This document shows positions 8,488 to 17,623 of a stretch of DNA of 64,000 nt, piece after piece. A program made the position numbers and the translations under genes. Each line of letters starts with the position of its first letter. The first letter of the stretch is position 1. The notes under the pieces were generated by a model, which worked only from the letters and a program-made list of their open reading frames with translations, was not told the origin of the DNA and did not search any database. This DNA comes from Thalassobaculum fulvum. GTDB lineage: Bacteria; Pseudomonadota; Alphaproteobacteria; Thalassobaculales; Thalassobaculaceae. The stretch lies in contig NZ_BMZS01000008.1 in NCBI RefSeq assembly GCF_014652915.1, positions 248,001-312,000 of the forward strand, read 5' to 3'.

Positions 8488-8961
8488 CTAGCACGGCTCC
8501 TCGCCGGCCGCCCCGGGCAGCCGCTTGACCGTCAGGGTCGTACCGTCGACGCCGGTCACCTCGACCTTGGCGCCTTCGGGCACGTCCTGCTCGCAGGTCG
8601 CCCGCCAGCGGCTGTCGCCGACCCGGACCGCGCCGTAGCCGTTCTGGATCGCCTCGATCACGGTGACGTGGTGGCCGATCGCCGAGCGGCCCCGGCGATT
8701 CAGGGTGTCGTCGTCGGTCTCGTCGCTGGCCCGCAGCTGGCGGGCCGCCCAGCGCACGGGGAAGTAGGAGACGAAGGCCAGGGTGGCGAACACCACCAGT
8801 TGCCAGGCGGCGCCGATCTCGGCCACCGCGACCGCCAGCCCGGTGACCACGCCGGCGATCCCGAACCACAGCAGGACGTTGGTCGGCATCACCATCTCGA
8901 CCGCGACCAGGGCCAGGCCGATCACGATCCAGTGCCACGCCTCTGGCTGGAACCCGGTCAC
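8488..8961 (-). CDS. NfeD-family membrane protein
   Basis: This 157-aa short NfeD protein has two or three N-terminal membrane helices (residues 8-75: IVIGLALVAVEMVMPTN, WQLVVFATLAFVSYF) and a C-terminal OB-fold (GYGAVRVGDSRWRATCEQDV, EGAKVEVTGVDGTTLTVKRL). Short NfeD proteins work with stomatin-type SPFH proteins in membrane microdomains, and this gene overlaps the stomatin gene upstream by 4 bases (GTG start within GTGA). It has no ClpP-like protease domain. Confidence 0.9.
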   Translation of the reverse strand: MTGFQPEAWHWIVIGLALVAVEMVMPTNVLLWFGIAGVVTGLAVAVAEIGAAWQLVVFATLAFVSYFPVRWAARQLRASDETDDDTLNRRGRSAIGHHVTVIEAIQNGYGAVRVGDSRWRATCEQDVPEGAKVEVTGVDGTTLTVKRLPGAAGEEPC

Positions 8962-10079
8962 CGTCTACCCTCCTCATCGGGGCGCGACGCCTGCCGGCGC
9001 GGCGCCGGCGGGCTGACGGCCGTCGCGGACGGAGCAGCGGGCGGGGCGGCGGAAGGGCCGGCCGACGGAACGGACCGGCGCGGTGCCGGGCGACTGCCGC
9101 CGGTGCCGCTTGCCTGGCCGCCGGCTACGCCACCGCCATCGCTACCCGAGTTCGACCCGAGTTCCTTCAGCAGCTCGCGGATGCCGCCGATCGAGCCCAG
9201 CAGGCTGGTCGCCTCCAGCGGCAGGAACACGGTCTTCTGGTTCGGCGACTGGGCGAAGTCGGACAGCGCCTCGGTGTACTTCAGGGCGACGAAGTAGTTC
9301 ACCGCGTCGTGGCCGCCGCGATTGATCGCCGCCGCGACCGAGTCGGTGGCGTTGGCCTCGGCCAGCGCCAGCCGCTCGCGGGCCTCGGCCTCGCGCCGGG
9401 CCGCCTCCAGGTCGCCTTCCGCCTGCAGGATCTTCGACTGCTTGTCGCCCTCGGCGCGCTCGATCTGCGACTGCCGGTAGCCCTGGGCCTCGAGGATGGC
9501 GGCGCGCTTCTCCCGCTCGGCCTTCATCTGCGCGGCCATGGCGTCGACCAGGTCCTGCGGCGGCGAGATGTCCCGGATCTCGACGCGGGTGATCTTGGTA
9601 CCCCAGGGATCGGTCGCCTCGTCCATGGTGTGCAGGATCTTGCGGTTCATCTCGTCGCGCGACGACAGCGCCTCGTCCAGGTCGGTGCTGCCGAGCACCG
9701 AGCGGATGTTGGTCAGCGCCAGGTTGACCAGCGCGCGCTCCAGGTCGCGGACCTCGTACGCGGCGCGGCGGGCGTCGACGACCTGGTAGAACACGATGGC
9801 GTCGACCTTCACCGAGGCGTTGTCCCGGGTGATGACGTCCTGCTCGGGGATGTCGAGCACGGTCTCCATCATGTTGATGCGGCGGCCGACCCGGCTGAAC
9901 AGCGGGTTGATCAGGCCGAGGCCGGGCGGCAGGGTGCGGACGTAGCGCCCGAACCGCTCGACCGTCCACTCCTCGCCCTGGGGCACGATCTTGATGCCCT
10001 TGACCACCAGCACGCCGATCACCACGGCGAGGATCACCAGCGCGATGTTGGTGCCGTTCAGGTAGGCGTCGATCGGCAT
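8958..10079 (-). CDS. SPFH/Band 7 stomatin-like protein
   Basis: This 373-aa membrane-anchored SPFH protein starts MPIDAYLNGTNIALVILAVV with one N-terminal helix, followed by the Band 7 domain (KIVPQGEEWTVERFGRYVRT, RRINMMETVLDIPEQDVITR) and a long charged coiled coil rich in Ala, Glu and Arg (about residues 180-265). A Gly/Ser/Pro/Ala-rich low-complexity tail of about 60 residues is unusual. ATG 10079 is preferred over the longer open frame because the hydrophobic anchor begins there and GGAG lies upstream. It is translationally coupled to nfeD. Confidence 0.9.
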   Translation of the reverse strand: MPIDAYLNGTNIALVILAVVIGVLVVKGIKIVPQGEEWTVERFGRYVRTLPPGLGLINPLFSRVGRRINMMETVLDIPEQDVITRDNASVKVDAIVFYQVVDARRAAYEVRDLERALVNLALTNIRSVLGSTDLDEALSSRDEMNRKILHTMDEATDPWGTKITRVEIRDISPPQDLVDAMAAQMKAEREKRAAILEAQGYRQSQIERAEGDKQSKILQAEGDLEAARREAEARERLALAEANATDSVAAAINRGGHDAVNYFVALKYTEALSDFAQSPNQKTVFLPLEATSLLGSIGGIRELLKELGSNSGSDGGGVAGGQASGTGGSRPAPRRSVPSAGPSAAPPAAPSATAVSPPAPRRQASRPDEEGRR

Positions 10080-10288
10080 GGGCCGCTCCGGCGTTGCGCA
10101 TCCTGCAGCAGACGCCGGCCCCCTCGCCGCTCTCGACCGGAGCCCCGGCCGGAGCCCTCGATCGGGGAATGGATCGCCGTCGTCGCAACCTTTATATGGG
10201 ATCGCGCGCGGCGTGACGACGGGAACGTCTTCCGGCCGGCGCCGCGCCCAGTCTGGGAAAACCGAACCCGGGGAAACCACGCCCGCCG

Positions 10289-10957
10289 ATGCGCCGGTAC
10301 CTGCGACGTTGGATACTCGCCGTCCTGGCGATCGCGGTCGGGCTTCCGGTCCTGCTGGTCCTGGCCTACCGGGTGGTGCCGCCGCCGGTCACCCCGCTCA
10401 TGCTGATGCGCGAGGCGCCGATCGACCGGCGCTGGGTGCCGCTGGAGCGGATCGCCCCGGCCCTGCCGCGCGCCGTCATCGCCGCCGAGGACAACCTGTT
10501 CTGCCGGCACCGGGGGGTCGACTGGCAGTCGCTGTCGGCGGCGGTCGAGGCCTATGCCGAGGGCGAGCGGGCCGGCGGCGGGTCGACCATCACGATGCAG
10601 ACCGCCAAGAACCTGTTCCTGTGGCCGGGCCGCAGCCCGCTACGCAAGGCCGTCGAGTTCCCGCTGACCCTGCTGATCGAGGTGCTGTGGCCGAAACGCC
10701 GGATCCTCGAAGTCTACCTGAACATCGTCGAGTGGGGCCCCGGGATCTACGGCGCCGAGGCCGCAGCGCGCCGGCACTTCGGCAAGCCCGCCGGCGACCT
10801 GACCAGGAACGAGGCGGCGCAGCTGGCGGCGGTGCTGCCGAACCCGCTGCGCTGGTCGGCCGGCCGGCCCGGCGACTACGTGCGGCGCCGGGCCGCGGTC
10901 ATCAACCGCCGGGTCGGCCAGCTCGGCCCGCTGCTCGACTGCGCGCCGCCCCCCTGA
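10289..10957 (+). CDS. mtgA: Monofunctional peptidoglycan transglycosylase
   Basis: This 222-aa GT51 glycosyltransferase polymerises lipid II into glycan strands at the outer face of the inner membrane. It has one N-terminal anchor (WILAVLAIAVGLPVLLVLAY) followed by the four GT51 motifs: the catalytic Glu in AVIAAEDNLFCRHRGVDW, GGSTITMQTAKNLFLWPGR, KRRILEVYLNIVEWGPGIYG and the downstream ARRHFGKPA-L-NEAAQLAAVLP. Length and motif order are normal for MtgA. It is divergent from the stomatin gene; the 209-bp gap contains a TTTATA-like hexamer near 10191 but no clear -35. Confidence 0.95.
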   Translation: MRRYLRRWILAVLAIAVGLPVLLVLAYRVVPPPVTPLMLMREAPIDRRWVPLERIAPALPRAVIAAEDNLFCRHRGVDWQSLSAAVEAYAEGERAGGGSTITMQTAKNLFLWPGRSPLRKAVEFPLTLLIEVLWPKRRILEVYLNIVEWGPGIYGAEAAARRHFGKPAGDLTRNEAAQLAAVLPNPLRWSAGRPGDYVRRRAAVINRRVGQLGPLLDCAPPP

Positions 10958-10966
10958 CGGCCGGCG

Positions 10967-11713
10967 TCAGAGGTTCTGGCCGCCGTCGACGCTGACGGTC
11001 TGGCCGGTCACCCAGGACGCGGCGTCGGACACCAGGAACGCCGCGACCCGCCCGATCTCCTCCGGCAGCCCCATGCGGCCGAACGGGATGCTGGCCAGGG
11101 TCCGGTCGTAGACGTCGCGGGCCTCTTCCTTGCGGCGCGCCCACACCCCGCCGGGGAACTCGATCGAGCCGGGCGCGATGCAGTTCACCCGGATGCGCTT
11201 CGGCGCCAGGGTCAGGGCGTGGCTCTGGGTGAGCTGGATCACCGCCGCCTTGACCGCGCCGTAGGCGATGTTGTTCGACGCTCCGACCCCGGAGATCGAC
11301 GAGATGTTCAGCACCGCGCCGCCGCCGGCCTTCTCGAGATGCGGCCGGGCCGCCCAGGTCGCGCGGACCACGCCCATCAGGTCGATGTCGATGCCCTTCT
11401 TCCAGCCGTCCTCGTCGTCGGTCGAGCCGAAGCCCGACGGATTGTTGACCAGCACGTCGATGCCGCCGAGCGTGGCCGCCGCCGCATCTATGTAGCCGGC
11501 GAGCGCGGCCGGGTCGCCGACGTCGCAGCTCTGGCCGTGCACGGTGCCGCCATGGGCCCGGAGCCGCTCGACCGCGGTCTCGATTCCCCCGGCGCTGCGG
11601 GCGCAGATCGAGACCGCCGCGCCCTCGGCGGCGCAGGTCTCGGCGATCGCGAAGCCGATCCCGCGCGACCCGCCGGTCACCACCACCCGCTTGCCCTTCA
11701 GTCCCAGATCCAT
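10967..11713 (-). CDS. SDR-family NAD(P)-dependent oxidoreductase
   Basis: This 248-aa classical short-chain dehydrogenase has the cofactor loop TGGSRGIG near residue 14 and the catalytic Tyr-x3-Lys as YGAVK near residue 155. The N-N-A-G motif is NNPSG, a common variant. The C-terminus ends WVTGQTVSVDGGQNL as in many 3-oxoacyl reductase-like SDRs. The start is ATG 11713; the longer frame upstream is not family-like. It is convergent with mtgA, 9 bases apart. The substrate is unknown. Confidence 0.88.
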   Translation of the reverse strand: MDLGLKGKRVVVTGGSRGIGFAIAETCAAEGAAVSICARSAGGIETAVERLRAHGGTVHGQSCDVGDPAALAGYIDAAAATLGGIDVLVNNPSGFGSTDDEDGWKKGIDIDLMGVVRATWAARPHLEKAGGGAVLNISSISGVGASNNIAYGAVKAAVIQLTQSHALTLAPKRIRVNCIAPGSIEFPGGVWARRKEEARDVYDRTLASIPFGRMGLPEEIGRVAAFLVSDAASWVTGQTVSVDGGQNL

Positions 11714-11844
11714 CTCGGCCGACCCCTTCCGTCGCGTTTGCCGGCGGGACTGTAGCGCGCCCGCCGTGCCCGCCGCCAGCGCCGACGCGACAGCGGCAGC
11801 CGGCTCGGATATCCTGCCCGCGAGGCTGGGGAGAGGCCCCGGGG

Positions 11845-12615
11845 ATGAGAGAGATCCGGATCGCAGCGGCAGCCGCGTTCCTGGTGCTGGCCGTTTCCCT
11901 GCCGGCACGGGCCGAGCGGCTGCGCATCTGCTTCGAGGAGTGGGCACCGTTCTCGTCGATGGTCGGCGGCCGGGCCGAGGGCATCGTCGTCGCCGCCATG
12001 GACCGCGCCCTCGCCGCTGCCGGTCACGCCGGGCTTTTCGCCCAGCTCCCCTACCAGCGCTGCCTCAACGGCGTGCGGGCCGGGACCTACGACGCCATGC
12101 TGATGACCTCCGACGAGCCCGGGCTGGTCCCGATGCGGGTCTCGGTCGCGTTCTGGGAGGTCGGGGTGGTGACCCGGCCGGACTGGCCGCGGGACAGCTA
12201 CGAGGCGCTGAGCGACTTCGACGGTGCCGTCGTCGGCCTGGTCGGGGCCTACGGCTACCACCCGGCGGTGCAGCGGGCGCTCGCCGACTGGCGGGTCGAG
12301 CTGACCTCCGAGGCGCTGTTCAACCTGCGGAAGGCGGCCAGCGGGCGGATCGACGCCACCGTCGTCGACATACCCTGGGCCCGGATCCAGGCCGAACGGG
12401 AGGGCCTCGCCCTCAAGGTCCTGACCCCGATCCTGTTCGCCACCCCGCAGTACATGTTCCTGACCCCCGCGAAGGCCGGACTCGTCCCGGAGCTCGACGC
12501 CGCGCTTCAGGGGCTGATCGACGACGGCACGGTGGACCGGCTGTACGAGCAGGCACTCGGCAGCGACTTCCGCACGGTCAGGGCGCGCGCGGCGAACGCT
12601 CTGATCAAGGACTGA
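11845..12615 (+). CDS. Periplasmic amino-acid-type solute-binding protein
   Basis: This 256-aa family-3-like binding protein has a signal peptide (about residues 1-23, MREIRIAAAAAFLVLAVSLP, then ARA) and a mature start RLRICFEEWAPFSSMVGG typical of these folds. Later segments (YQRCLNGVRAGTYDAMLMTS, EALSDFDGAVVGLVGAYGYH) match the two-lobe pattern. No permease or ATPase is adjacent, so it may be a stand-alone sensor or a binding protein for distant partners. The ligand is unknown. Confidence 0.8.
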   Translation: MREIRIAAAAAFLVLAVSLPARAERLRICFEEWAPFSSMVGGRAEGIVVAAMDRALAAAGHAGLFAQLPYQRCLNGVRAGTYDAMLMTSDEPGLVPMRVSVAFWEVGVVTRPDWPRDSYEALSDFDGAVVGLVGAYGYHPAVQRALADWRVELTSEALFNLRKAASGRIDATVVDIPWARIQAEREGLALKVLTPILFATPQYMFLTPAKAGLVPELDAALQGLIDDGTVDRLYEQALGSDFRTVRARAANALIKD

Positions 12616-12696
12616 CGGCCCTGTGAAAACAGCGGATTGCGCACGACCCGGCGTGCTGCTTCGATGGCGTGCCGCCAACTCGAAGGTTCCACCGAC

Positions 12697-13920
12697 ATGA
12701 ACGCCCGTTTCCCGATCTCCGGCGATGCCGTGCCCTACCGCCTGCGCCTGCCCGGCCCGACCGCCATCCCCGACCGTGTGCTGCGCGCCATGGCGCAGCC
12801 GATCATCGCCCACCGCGGGGCGGAGTTCCTGGCCCGGTTCCGCGACATCCAGGCCGGCCTGAAGCCGATTCTCGGCCGCACCGGCGCAGTGCCATTCCTG
12901 TTCGCCTCCACCGGAATCGGCGCCATGGAGTCGGCGGTCGTCAACGTCGCCGGCCCCGGCAGGCGGGTGCTGATCGCCAACAACGGCCAATGGGGACCGG
13001 TGTTCAAGCGCCTGGCGCTGGCGATCGGCGCCGAGGTCGACGAGGTCGTCACCCCGCCGGGCTCGCCGGTCGATCTGGAGGGCGTCGAGCGGGCCCTGAA
13101 GGCCAAGGAATATGCCGCCGTGCTGGCGGTCCACAGCGAGAGCTCGACCGGCTGCCTGACCGACCTGAAGGCGCTCGGCGGCATCGTCGCGCAGACCCCG
13201 GCGCTGCTGGCCGTCGACTCGGTGAGCGGCCTCGGCGGCGCCGAGATGCGCCAGGACGAGTGGGGGGTCGACGTAGTGGTCTCGGCCTCGCAAAAGGCCC
13301 TGATGTGCCCGCCCGGCCTCGGCCTCGCCTCGATCAGCGACAAGGCCTGGGATGCCATCCAGGGCGACGACCTCGGCCCGCGCAGCTACTTCGACTACCG
13401 GCGGTTCAGGCCGATGGCGGAGAAGGGCGAGCCGACCTACACCGCGCCGGTCGCCATGCTGACGGCGCTGCACGAGGCGCTGACCATGATCGGCGAGGAG
13501 GGGCTGGAGGCCACGCTGGCCCGCCACAAGCGGCTGTCGGCCGCGCTCGCCGCCGGGATGAAGGCGCTCGGCTTCAGCGCCTTCGCGCAGGGCACCCCGA
13601 GCCCGACCCTGGTGGTGATGCTGACGCCCGAGGGTATCGACGCCCCGGCGCTGATCGACCGGCTGGCCGGAGGCTACAACATGGTGGTGGCCGGCACCCA
13701 TTTCGAGCACGTGAAACACCGCATGGTGCGGATCGGCACCATGGGCGCGCTCGGCGACGGCGACATCCTCGCCGACCTGCACCAGCTGGCCGCCGCGATC
13801 CGCGACCTCGGCGGCAAGTGCGACGAGGCCGGCGCGCTCGCGGCGGGCGCCGGGGGGCGGGGCCCCCGCCGAGGCGCTCGCCGGGTAAGTCGCCGGCTCG
13901 GCTACCCGACGAGCCGGTAG
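12697..13920 (+). CDS. Class V aminotransferase (alanine/serine-glyoxylate type)
   Basis: This 407-aa PLP enzyme starts RLRLPGPTAIPDRVLRAMAQ and continues IIAHRGAEF, the standard opening of the alanine-glyoxylate or serine-glyoxylate group. The PLP lysine is in VVVSASQKALMCPPG, and the Asp that holds the PLP ring nitrogen is in LLAVDSVSGLG. The ATG at 12697 has GAAGG upstream. The C-terminal 35 residues (from about 373) are Gly/Arg-rich and read into the 3' end of the convergent regulator, overlapping by 19 bp, so the tail is probably not conserved. The donor is predicted as Ser or Ala, not proven. Confidence 0.88.
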   Translation: MNARFPISGDAVPYRLRLPGPTAIPDRVLRAMAQPIIAHRGAEFLARFRDIQAGLKPILGRTGAVPFLFASTGIGAMESAVVNVAGPGRRVLIANNGQWGPVFKRLALAIGAEVDEVVTPPGSPVDLEGVERALKAKEYAAVLAVHSESSTGCLTDLKALGGIVAQTPALLAVDSVSGLGGAEMRQDEWGVDVVVSASQKALMCPPGLGLASISDKAWDAIQGDDLGPRSYFDYRRFRPMAEKGEPTYTAPVAMLTALHEALTMIGEEGLEATLARHKRLSAALAAGMKALGFSAFAQGTPSPTLVVMLTPEGIDAPALIDRLAGGYNMVVAGTHFEHVKHRMVRIGTMGALGDGDILADLHQLAAAIRDLGGKCDEAGALAAGAGGRGPRRGARRVSRRLGYPTSR

Positions 13921-14615
13921 CCGAAGCCGCGGACCGTGGTGATGATCTGCGGGTTCCGCTGGTCGGTCTCGAGCTTGGCGCGCAGATTCTTGATATGGAT
14001 GTCGACGGCACGGTCCGACGGGCCGTCGTCGGCGTCGCCGATCGCGTCCAGCAGGGTCGCGCGGGACACCGAGGAGTTCCGTCGCCGCAGCAGGGCGGCC
14101 AGGATCATGAACTCCGTCGGAGTCAGATGGACGACCGTGCCGTCCTCGCGTTCGAGGACCCGCTCGCTGTGGTCGAGAACGTAGCGGTCGAAGGTGACGC
14201 GCGCCGAGCTTTCCAGCTGTCCCGGCTTCCGCACCGCCATCGAACGCCGAAGCAGGTTGCGGATCCGCAGGCTGATCTCCTTGAGGTCGTACGGCTTGGT
14301 CTGGAAGTCGTCGACCCCGACCTCCAGGGCCGCCAGCCGGGTCGCCCGGGAATCGTCGCCGGTGATGACGATGATCGGCACCTCCGACCGGGTGCGCAGC
14401 TGGCGGGCCAGCGACAGGCCGTTCTCGTCCGGCAGGTTCAGGTCGAGGATGATCAGGTTGACCGCGTCGCGGGCCAGAACCGCGTGCATCTCCCGGGCCG
14501 AGGCGGCCTGGGAGACCCGGGCCCGCCCCTGATCCTCGGCCAGATAGGCGAGGATGGCCCGGCTCGGCTCGTCGTCCTCGACCACGAGCACATGCGCCTT
14601 CGGCCCCGCGGTCAT
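13902..14615 (-). CDS. OmpR/PhoB-family response regulator, orphan
   Basis: This 237-aa product has a receiver domain (acidic pair in VLVVEDDEPSR, acceptor Asp in LIILDLNLPDENG, Lys in FQTKPYD) and a winged-helix DNA-binding domain (VVHLTPTEFMILAALLRRRN, VDIHIKNLRAKLE, TTVRGFGYRLVG). The start is ATG 14615, with GTGGAGGGG just upstream. No histidine kinase is adjacent. It is divergent from the VCBS-repeat gene at 14785, and the 169-bp space between them is locally AT-rich (about 14630-14680), so it may control that gene and itself. Confidence 0.92.
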   Translation of the reverse strand: MTAGPKAHVLVVEDDEPSRAILAYLAEDQGRARVSQAASAREMHAVLARDAVNLIILDLNLPDENGLSLARQLRTRSEVPIIVITGDDSRATRLAALEVGVDDFQTKPYDLKEISLRIRNLLRRSMAVRKPGQLESSARVTFDRYVLDHSERVLEREDGTVVHLTPTEFMILAALLRRRNSSVSRATLLDAIGDADDGPSDRAVDIHIKNLRAKLETDQRNPQIITTVRGFGYRLVG

Positions 14616-14784
14616 CGTCCCCTCCACACAATTCCCAAACAATCTATACATAAAATCCCAACTAAATGCGTGCACATTCCGCCGTGGGGATTGGGGAGAG
14701 CGGCGGACGCGATCGTGGGGATCGCGGCCGTATCGATCCGGCCAGAACGCCGGCCCGGTCCCCGATGCAAGACGAGGACGTGCC

Positions 14785-16371
14785 ATGCGATCGCTGACCT
14801 TCACTCTCGACACCCAGACCGGCTCCGACGAGATGGCGCCGGCCACGGTCACCATCACCGAGCAGACCGACGGAACGCTGGCGTTCACGATCAGCAACGT
14901 CGGCGACGGCGACAACATGATCGGCGACCTGCGGGCGCTGTTCCTGGACGTCGCCGACAACAGCCTGCTCGGCTCCCTGGCGGTCGCCGGCAGCGACGTC
15001 ACCGAGTTCGACCAGTCGGGCAGCATCACCAACCTTGGCAACGGCGCCACCGTCTCCGGCGTGCCGGACGCGCCCTACGAGATCGGCATCGAGTTCGGCA
15101 CCGCCGGTGCGGCCGCCGACGACATCCAGACCACCAGCTTCACCCTGTCGTCGAGCCTGCGCGGCCTGACCCTGGACGACATCGCGCTCGGCGGCGTCGC
15201 GGTGCGCCAGACCTCGGTCGGCGAGGAAGGCGGCGACCGCAGCTCGTCCGACAAGCTGTACGGCTTCAGCCCGTACCCGGTCGACGCCATCGACGACGCG
15301 GCGTCGGTCGGCGAGGACAGCGCCGTCTCCGGCAACCTGTTCGCCAACGACATCGACAAGGACGCGACCGACGCCGACGGCAACGGCATCGCGGACGGGC
15401 TGACTGTCACCGCGGTCGACGGCGACGCCGGGCTGGTCGGACAGACCATCGAGCTCGACGGCGGCGCCACCGTCGTCGTCAACGCCGACGGCAGCTACGC
15501 GGTCGACGCGACCGACGCCGACAGCCTGTCGGTGGGCGAGACCGTCTGGCAGAGCTTCACCGTGTCGGTGAACGACGGCAACGGCGGCTCGGACGACGCC
15601 ACCTTCACCGTCGAGGTGACCGGCGCGAACGACGACCCGACCGCCGGCGACGACACCGCGACCACCGACGAGGCGGCCGCGATCTCCGGCAACCTGCTCG
15701 GCAACGACGGCGACGTCGACCGCCTCGACAGCATCTTCGTCTCCGCGGTCAACGGCGACGCGGCCGGCGTCGGCACGACGGTGACCCTGGCGTCCGGCGC
15801 GCAGGTGACGGTCGCCGCCGACGGCAGCTACAGCTACGACCCGAACGGGGCCTTCGACTGGCTCGACGCCGGCGAGACCGCGCAGGACGCGTTCGTCTAC
15901 CAGGTCGCCGACGGCAACGGCGGGTACGACACCGCCACCGTCGACATCACCATCACCGGAATCGCCAACCAGCCGGAGGAGCCGGTCGAGCAGTTCGGCG
16001 AGTTCCTGAACAAGAAGGGCCAGGCCCAGGCGATCTCGAACGTCGTGTTCTACCTGCAGGACGACGACGGCGAGGTCACCAAGGTCAAGGTCGACGGCTG
16101 GAACGACGGCACCACCGACCTGGACGACGTCAACATCGGCAGCTTCATCGACGCGCACTACGAGGGCTATCAGCTGCTGGCGGTGTCGATCAAGGCCGGC
16201 AACAATCACAATGCCGACCTCGGCCCGGGCGAGGGCCAGCTGTTCCTGATGGACGGCGACGAGGACATCGACTACGTCGCCGGCGGCGCCGCCCCGGAGG
16301 GCCTCAGCCACGACATCCTGGGCGCCCGCGTCGACGCCAGCTGGCAGTACTCGGCCAGCCTGTTCGGCTGA
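14785..16371 (+). CDS. VCBS/cadherin-like repeat protein, probable secreted or surface protein
   Basis: The product has 528 aa. Residues 1-165 form a beta-rich domain (AFTISNVGDGDNMIGDLRAL, SSDKLYG) seen at the start of many alphaproteobacterial RTX-type proteins. Two Ig-like VCBS repeats follow (about 170-290 and 290-395; each has NDP- or DD-AS-GED-A-SGNL and GSY-VD/YDP and GG-D-ATF-V-VTGA). Residues 400-528 are a third unknown domain. There is no N-terminal signal peptide, as expected for type I secretion, but no classical RTX nonapeptides or secretion genes are present. Asp is very abundant, suggesting Ca2+ binding. The start is ATG 14785 with GAGGA 8 bases upstream. Confidence 0.8.
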   Translation: MRSLTFTLDTQTGSDEMAPATVTITEQTDGTLAFTISNVGDGDNMIGDLRALFLDVADNSLLGSLAVAGSDVTEFDQSGSITNLGNGATVSGVPDAPYEIGIEFGTAGAAADDIQTTSFTLSSSLRGLTLDDIALGGVAVRQTSVGEEGGDRSSSDKLYGFSPYPVDAIDDAASVGEDSAVSGNLFANDIDKDATDADGNGIADGLTVTAVDGDAGLVGQTIELDGGATVVVNADGSYAVDATDADSLSVGETVWQSFTVSVNDGNGGSDDATFTVEVTGANDDPTAGDDTATTDEAAAISGNLLGNDGDVDRLDSIFVSAVNGDAAGVGTTVTLASGAQVTVAADGSYSYDPNGAFDWLDAGETAQDAFVYQVADGNGGYDTATVDITITGIANQPEEPVEQFGEFLNKKGQAQAISNVVFYLQDDDGEVTKVKVDGWNDGTTDLDDVNIGSFIDAHYEGYQLLAVSIKAGNNHNADLGPGEGQLFLMDGDEDIDYVAGGAAPEGLSHDILGARVDASWQYSASLFG

Positions 16372-16452
16372 TCCGGCGAGCGGAGAGACATCGCCCGGGG
16401 CCTGCGGTGCCGCTGTCCCGAAGCCTCGCTGGCCCGGCCTCGCAGCCGGCGG

Positions 16453-16704
16453 TCAGCCGGTTCGGGTAAAGCGTTCGAACAGCTCCCGGTTGGGGCAGAA
16501 CTCCATGTCCTGCGGCGTGTCCGCCGGCGCGTCCAGGGCGGTCCGGCATGCCGCCACGTCGCGGCAGGACAGGCAGGCATGGACGGCGTGCCGGACGGCG
16601 ATCGCATCCGCCGGCCCGGTGACCTTGCTCCAGTCGACACCCTTGCGCTCCGCCATCCGGCCGAACAGCGCCGAGTGCTCCTCGACCCATCGCGTCCCGA
16701 GCAT
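16453..16704 (-). CDS. DUF6455-like small cysteine protein
   Basis: This 83-aa cytoplasmic protein carries Cys in HACLSCRDVAACRTAL and MEFCPNRELFERF, matching the Cys pattern of DUF6455 (C-x2-C, C, and C-P-N near the C-terminus). The four Cys could bind a metal or cluster. ATG 16704 is preceded by GGAG. It sits between the VCBS gene and the hlyIII-like gene. The family call is from memory of the pattern. Confidence 0.65.
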   Translation of the reverse strand: MLGTRWVEEHSALFGRMAERKGVDWSKVTGPADAIAVRHAVHACLSCRDVAACRTALDAPADTPQDMEFCPNRELFERFTRTG

Positions 16705-16817
16705 GACCGTTCTCCGCTTGCCGTTTCCCACGAGCGCAACCGATCGCGGGGTATCGGCAAGTCTGGCGCCGGCCGCCGTCATGCGTCCTTGCGATGGATC
16801 AAATCGGTTCCCGCCGG

Positions 16818-17465
16818 TCAGCCGGCGACCCCCAGCGCGATCGCCGCGAAATGGCAGGCGGCGGCAGCCAGGACGAATCCGTGCCAGATCGCGTTCTGGT
16901 ACGGCAGCCGGTTCCAGAGATGGAACACCACGCCCAGGCTGTACAGCCCGCCGCCGGCCAGCAGCAGCAGCGAACCGGCCGGCGACAGCGCCGCCGTCAT
17001 CGGACCGACGACCGGCAGGATCGACCAGCCGAGCGCCAGGTAGAGCACCAGCGAGACCCGCTCCAGCCGCCGCGGCCAGGCGAGCTTGATCGCGATGCCG
17101 ACCGCGGCGACCGCCCAGACTGCGAGACAGAACGCCCACCCCCACTCGCGCGGCAGCCACAGCAGGGTGAACGGGGTGTAGGTGCCAGCGATCATCGCGA
17201 AGATGGCGGCGTGGTCGCAGCGTCGCAGCCAGTCGCGCCACGGCGAGGACCGCAACAGGTTGTACAGCGCCGAGCAGGTGAGCATGGTCAGGAGCGCTGC
17301 GCCGTAGACCGCCACGCCGAGCACGACGAGCGGGCCGCTCCGCGCCAGCACGACATCGGCGACCAGCGCCGCGACCGCGACCGGGGCGACCAGCAGGCCG
17401 ACCGCGTGCACGACCCGGTCGGCGCGGTACTCCGATGCGGTGACGACTGGCCAGACCGGCTGCAT
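16818..17465 (-). CDS. Hemolysin III-family (HlyIII/PAQR) membrane protein
   Basis: This 215-aa protein has seven predicted membrane helices. It carries the family's conserved features: the SALYNL segment after helix 2, HAAIFAMIAGTYTPFTLLWL in helix 3, and the His near the C-terminus in WHGFVLAAAACHFAAI. These His and Ser/Asp positions form the metal site of PAQR folds. Proteins of this family are rarely shown to be hemolysins; a lipid-hydrolase role is possible. The ATG at 17465 lacks a strong ribosome site, so the start is moderately certain. Confidence 0.9.
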   Translation of the reverse strand: MQPVWPVVTASEYRADRVVHAVGLLVAPVAVAALVADVVLARSGPLVVLGVAVYGAALLTMLTCSALYNLLRSSPWRDWLRRCDHAAIFAMIAGTYTPFTLLWLPREWGWAFCLAVWAVAAVGIAIKLAWPRRLERVSLVLYLALGWSILPVVGPMTAALSPAGSLLLLAGGGLYSLGVVFHLWNRLPYQNAIWHGFVLAAAACHFAAIALGVAG

Positions 17466-17623
17466 GGCCCATTGTGCCCCGTCCGGATCGCGGCTCAACC
17501 CCGGATCGCCCCGCCGCGCGCCGGCCCCGGGGCTATCGCGGGGCGGTCGCGGGGCAACCGTTAACTGTTCGACAACCGGTTGCGGCCATGCTTGGGTCAA
17601 CGTTCCGGTAACCATGTCGCGAC

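Noticed and set aside
11698-14631. Minus-strand open frame of 977 codons across the aminotransferase
   Set aside because: It overlaps real genes on both strands, and the product is compositionally odd, with no recognisable domain.
16372-16452. Possible terminator after the VCBS gene
   Set aside because: The 80-base gap is GC-rich, but I could not find a convincing stem with a loop and U-tract.
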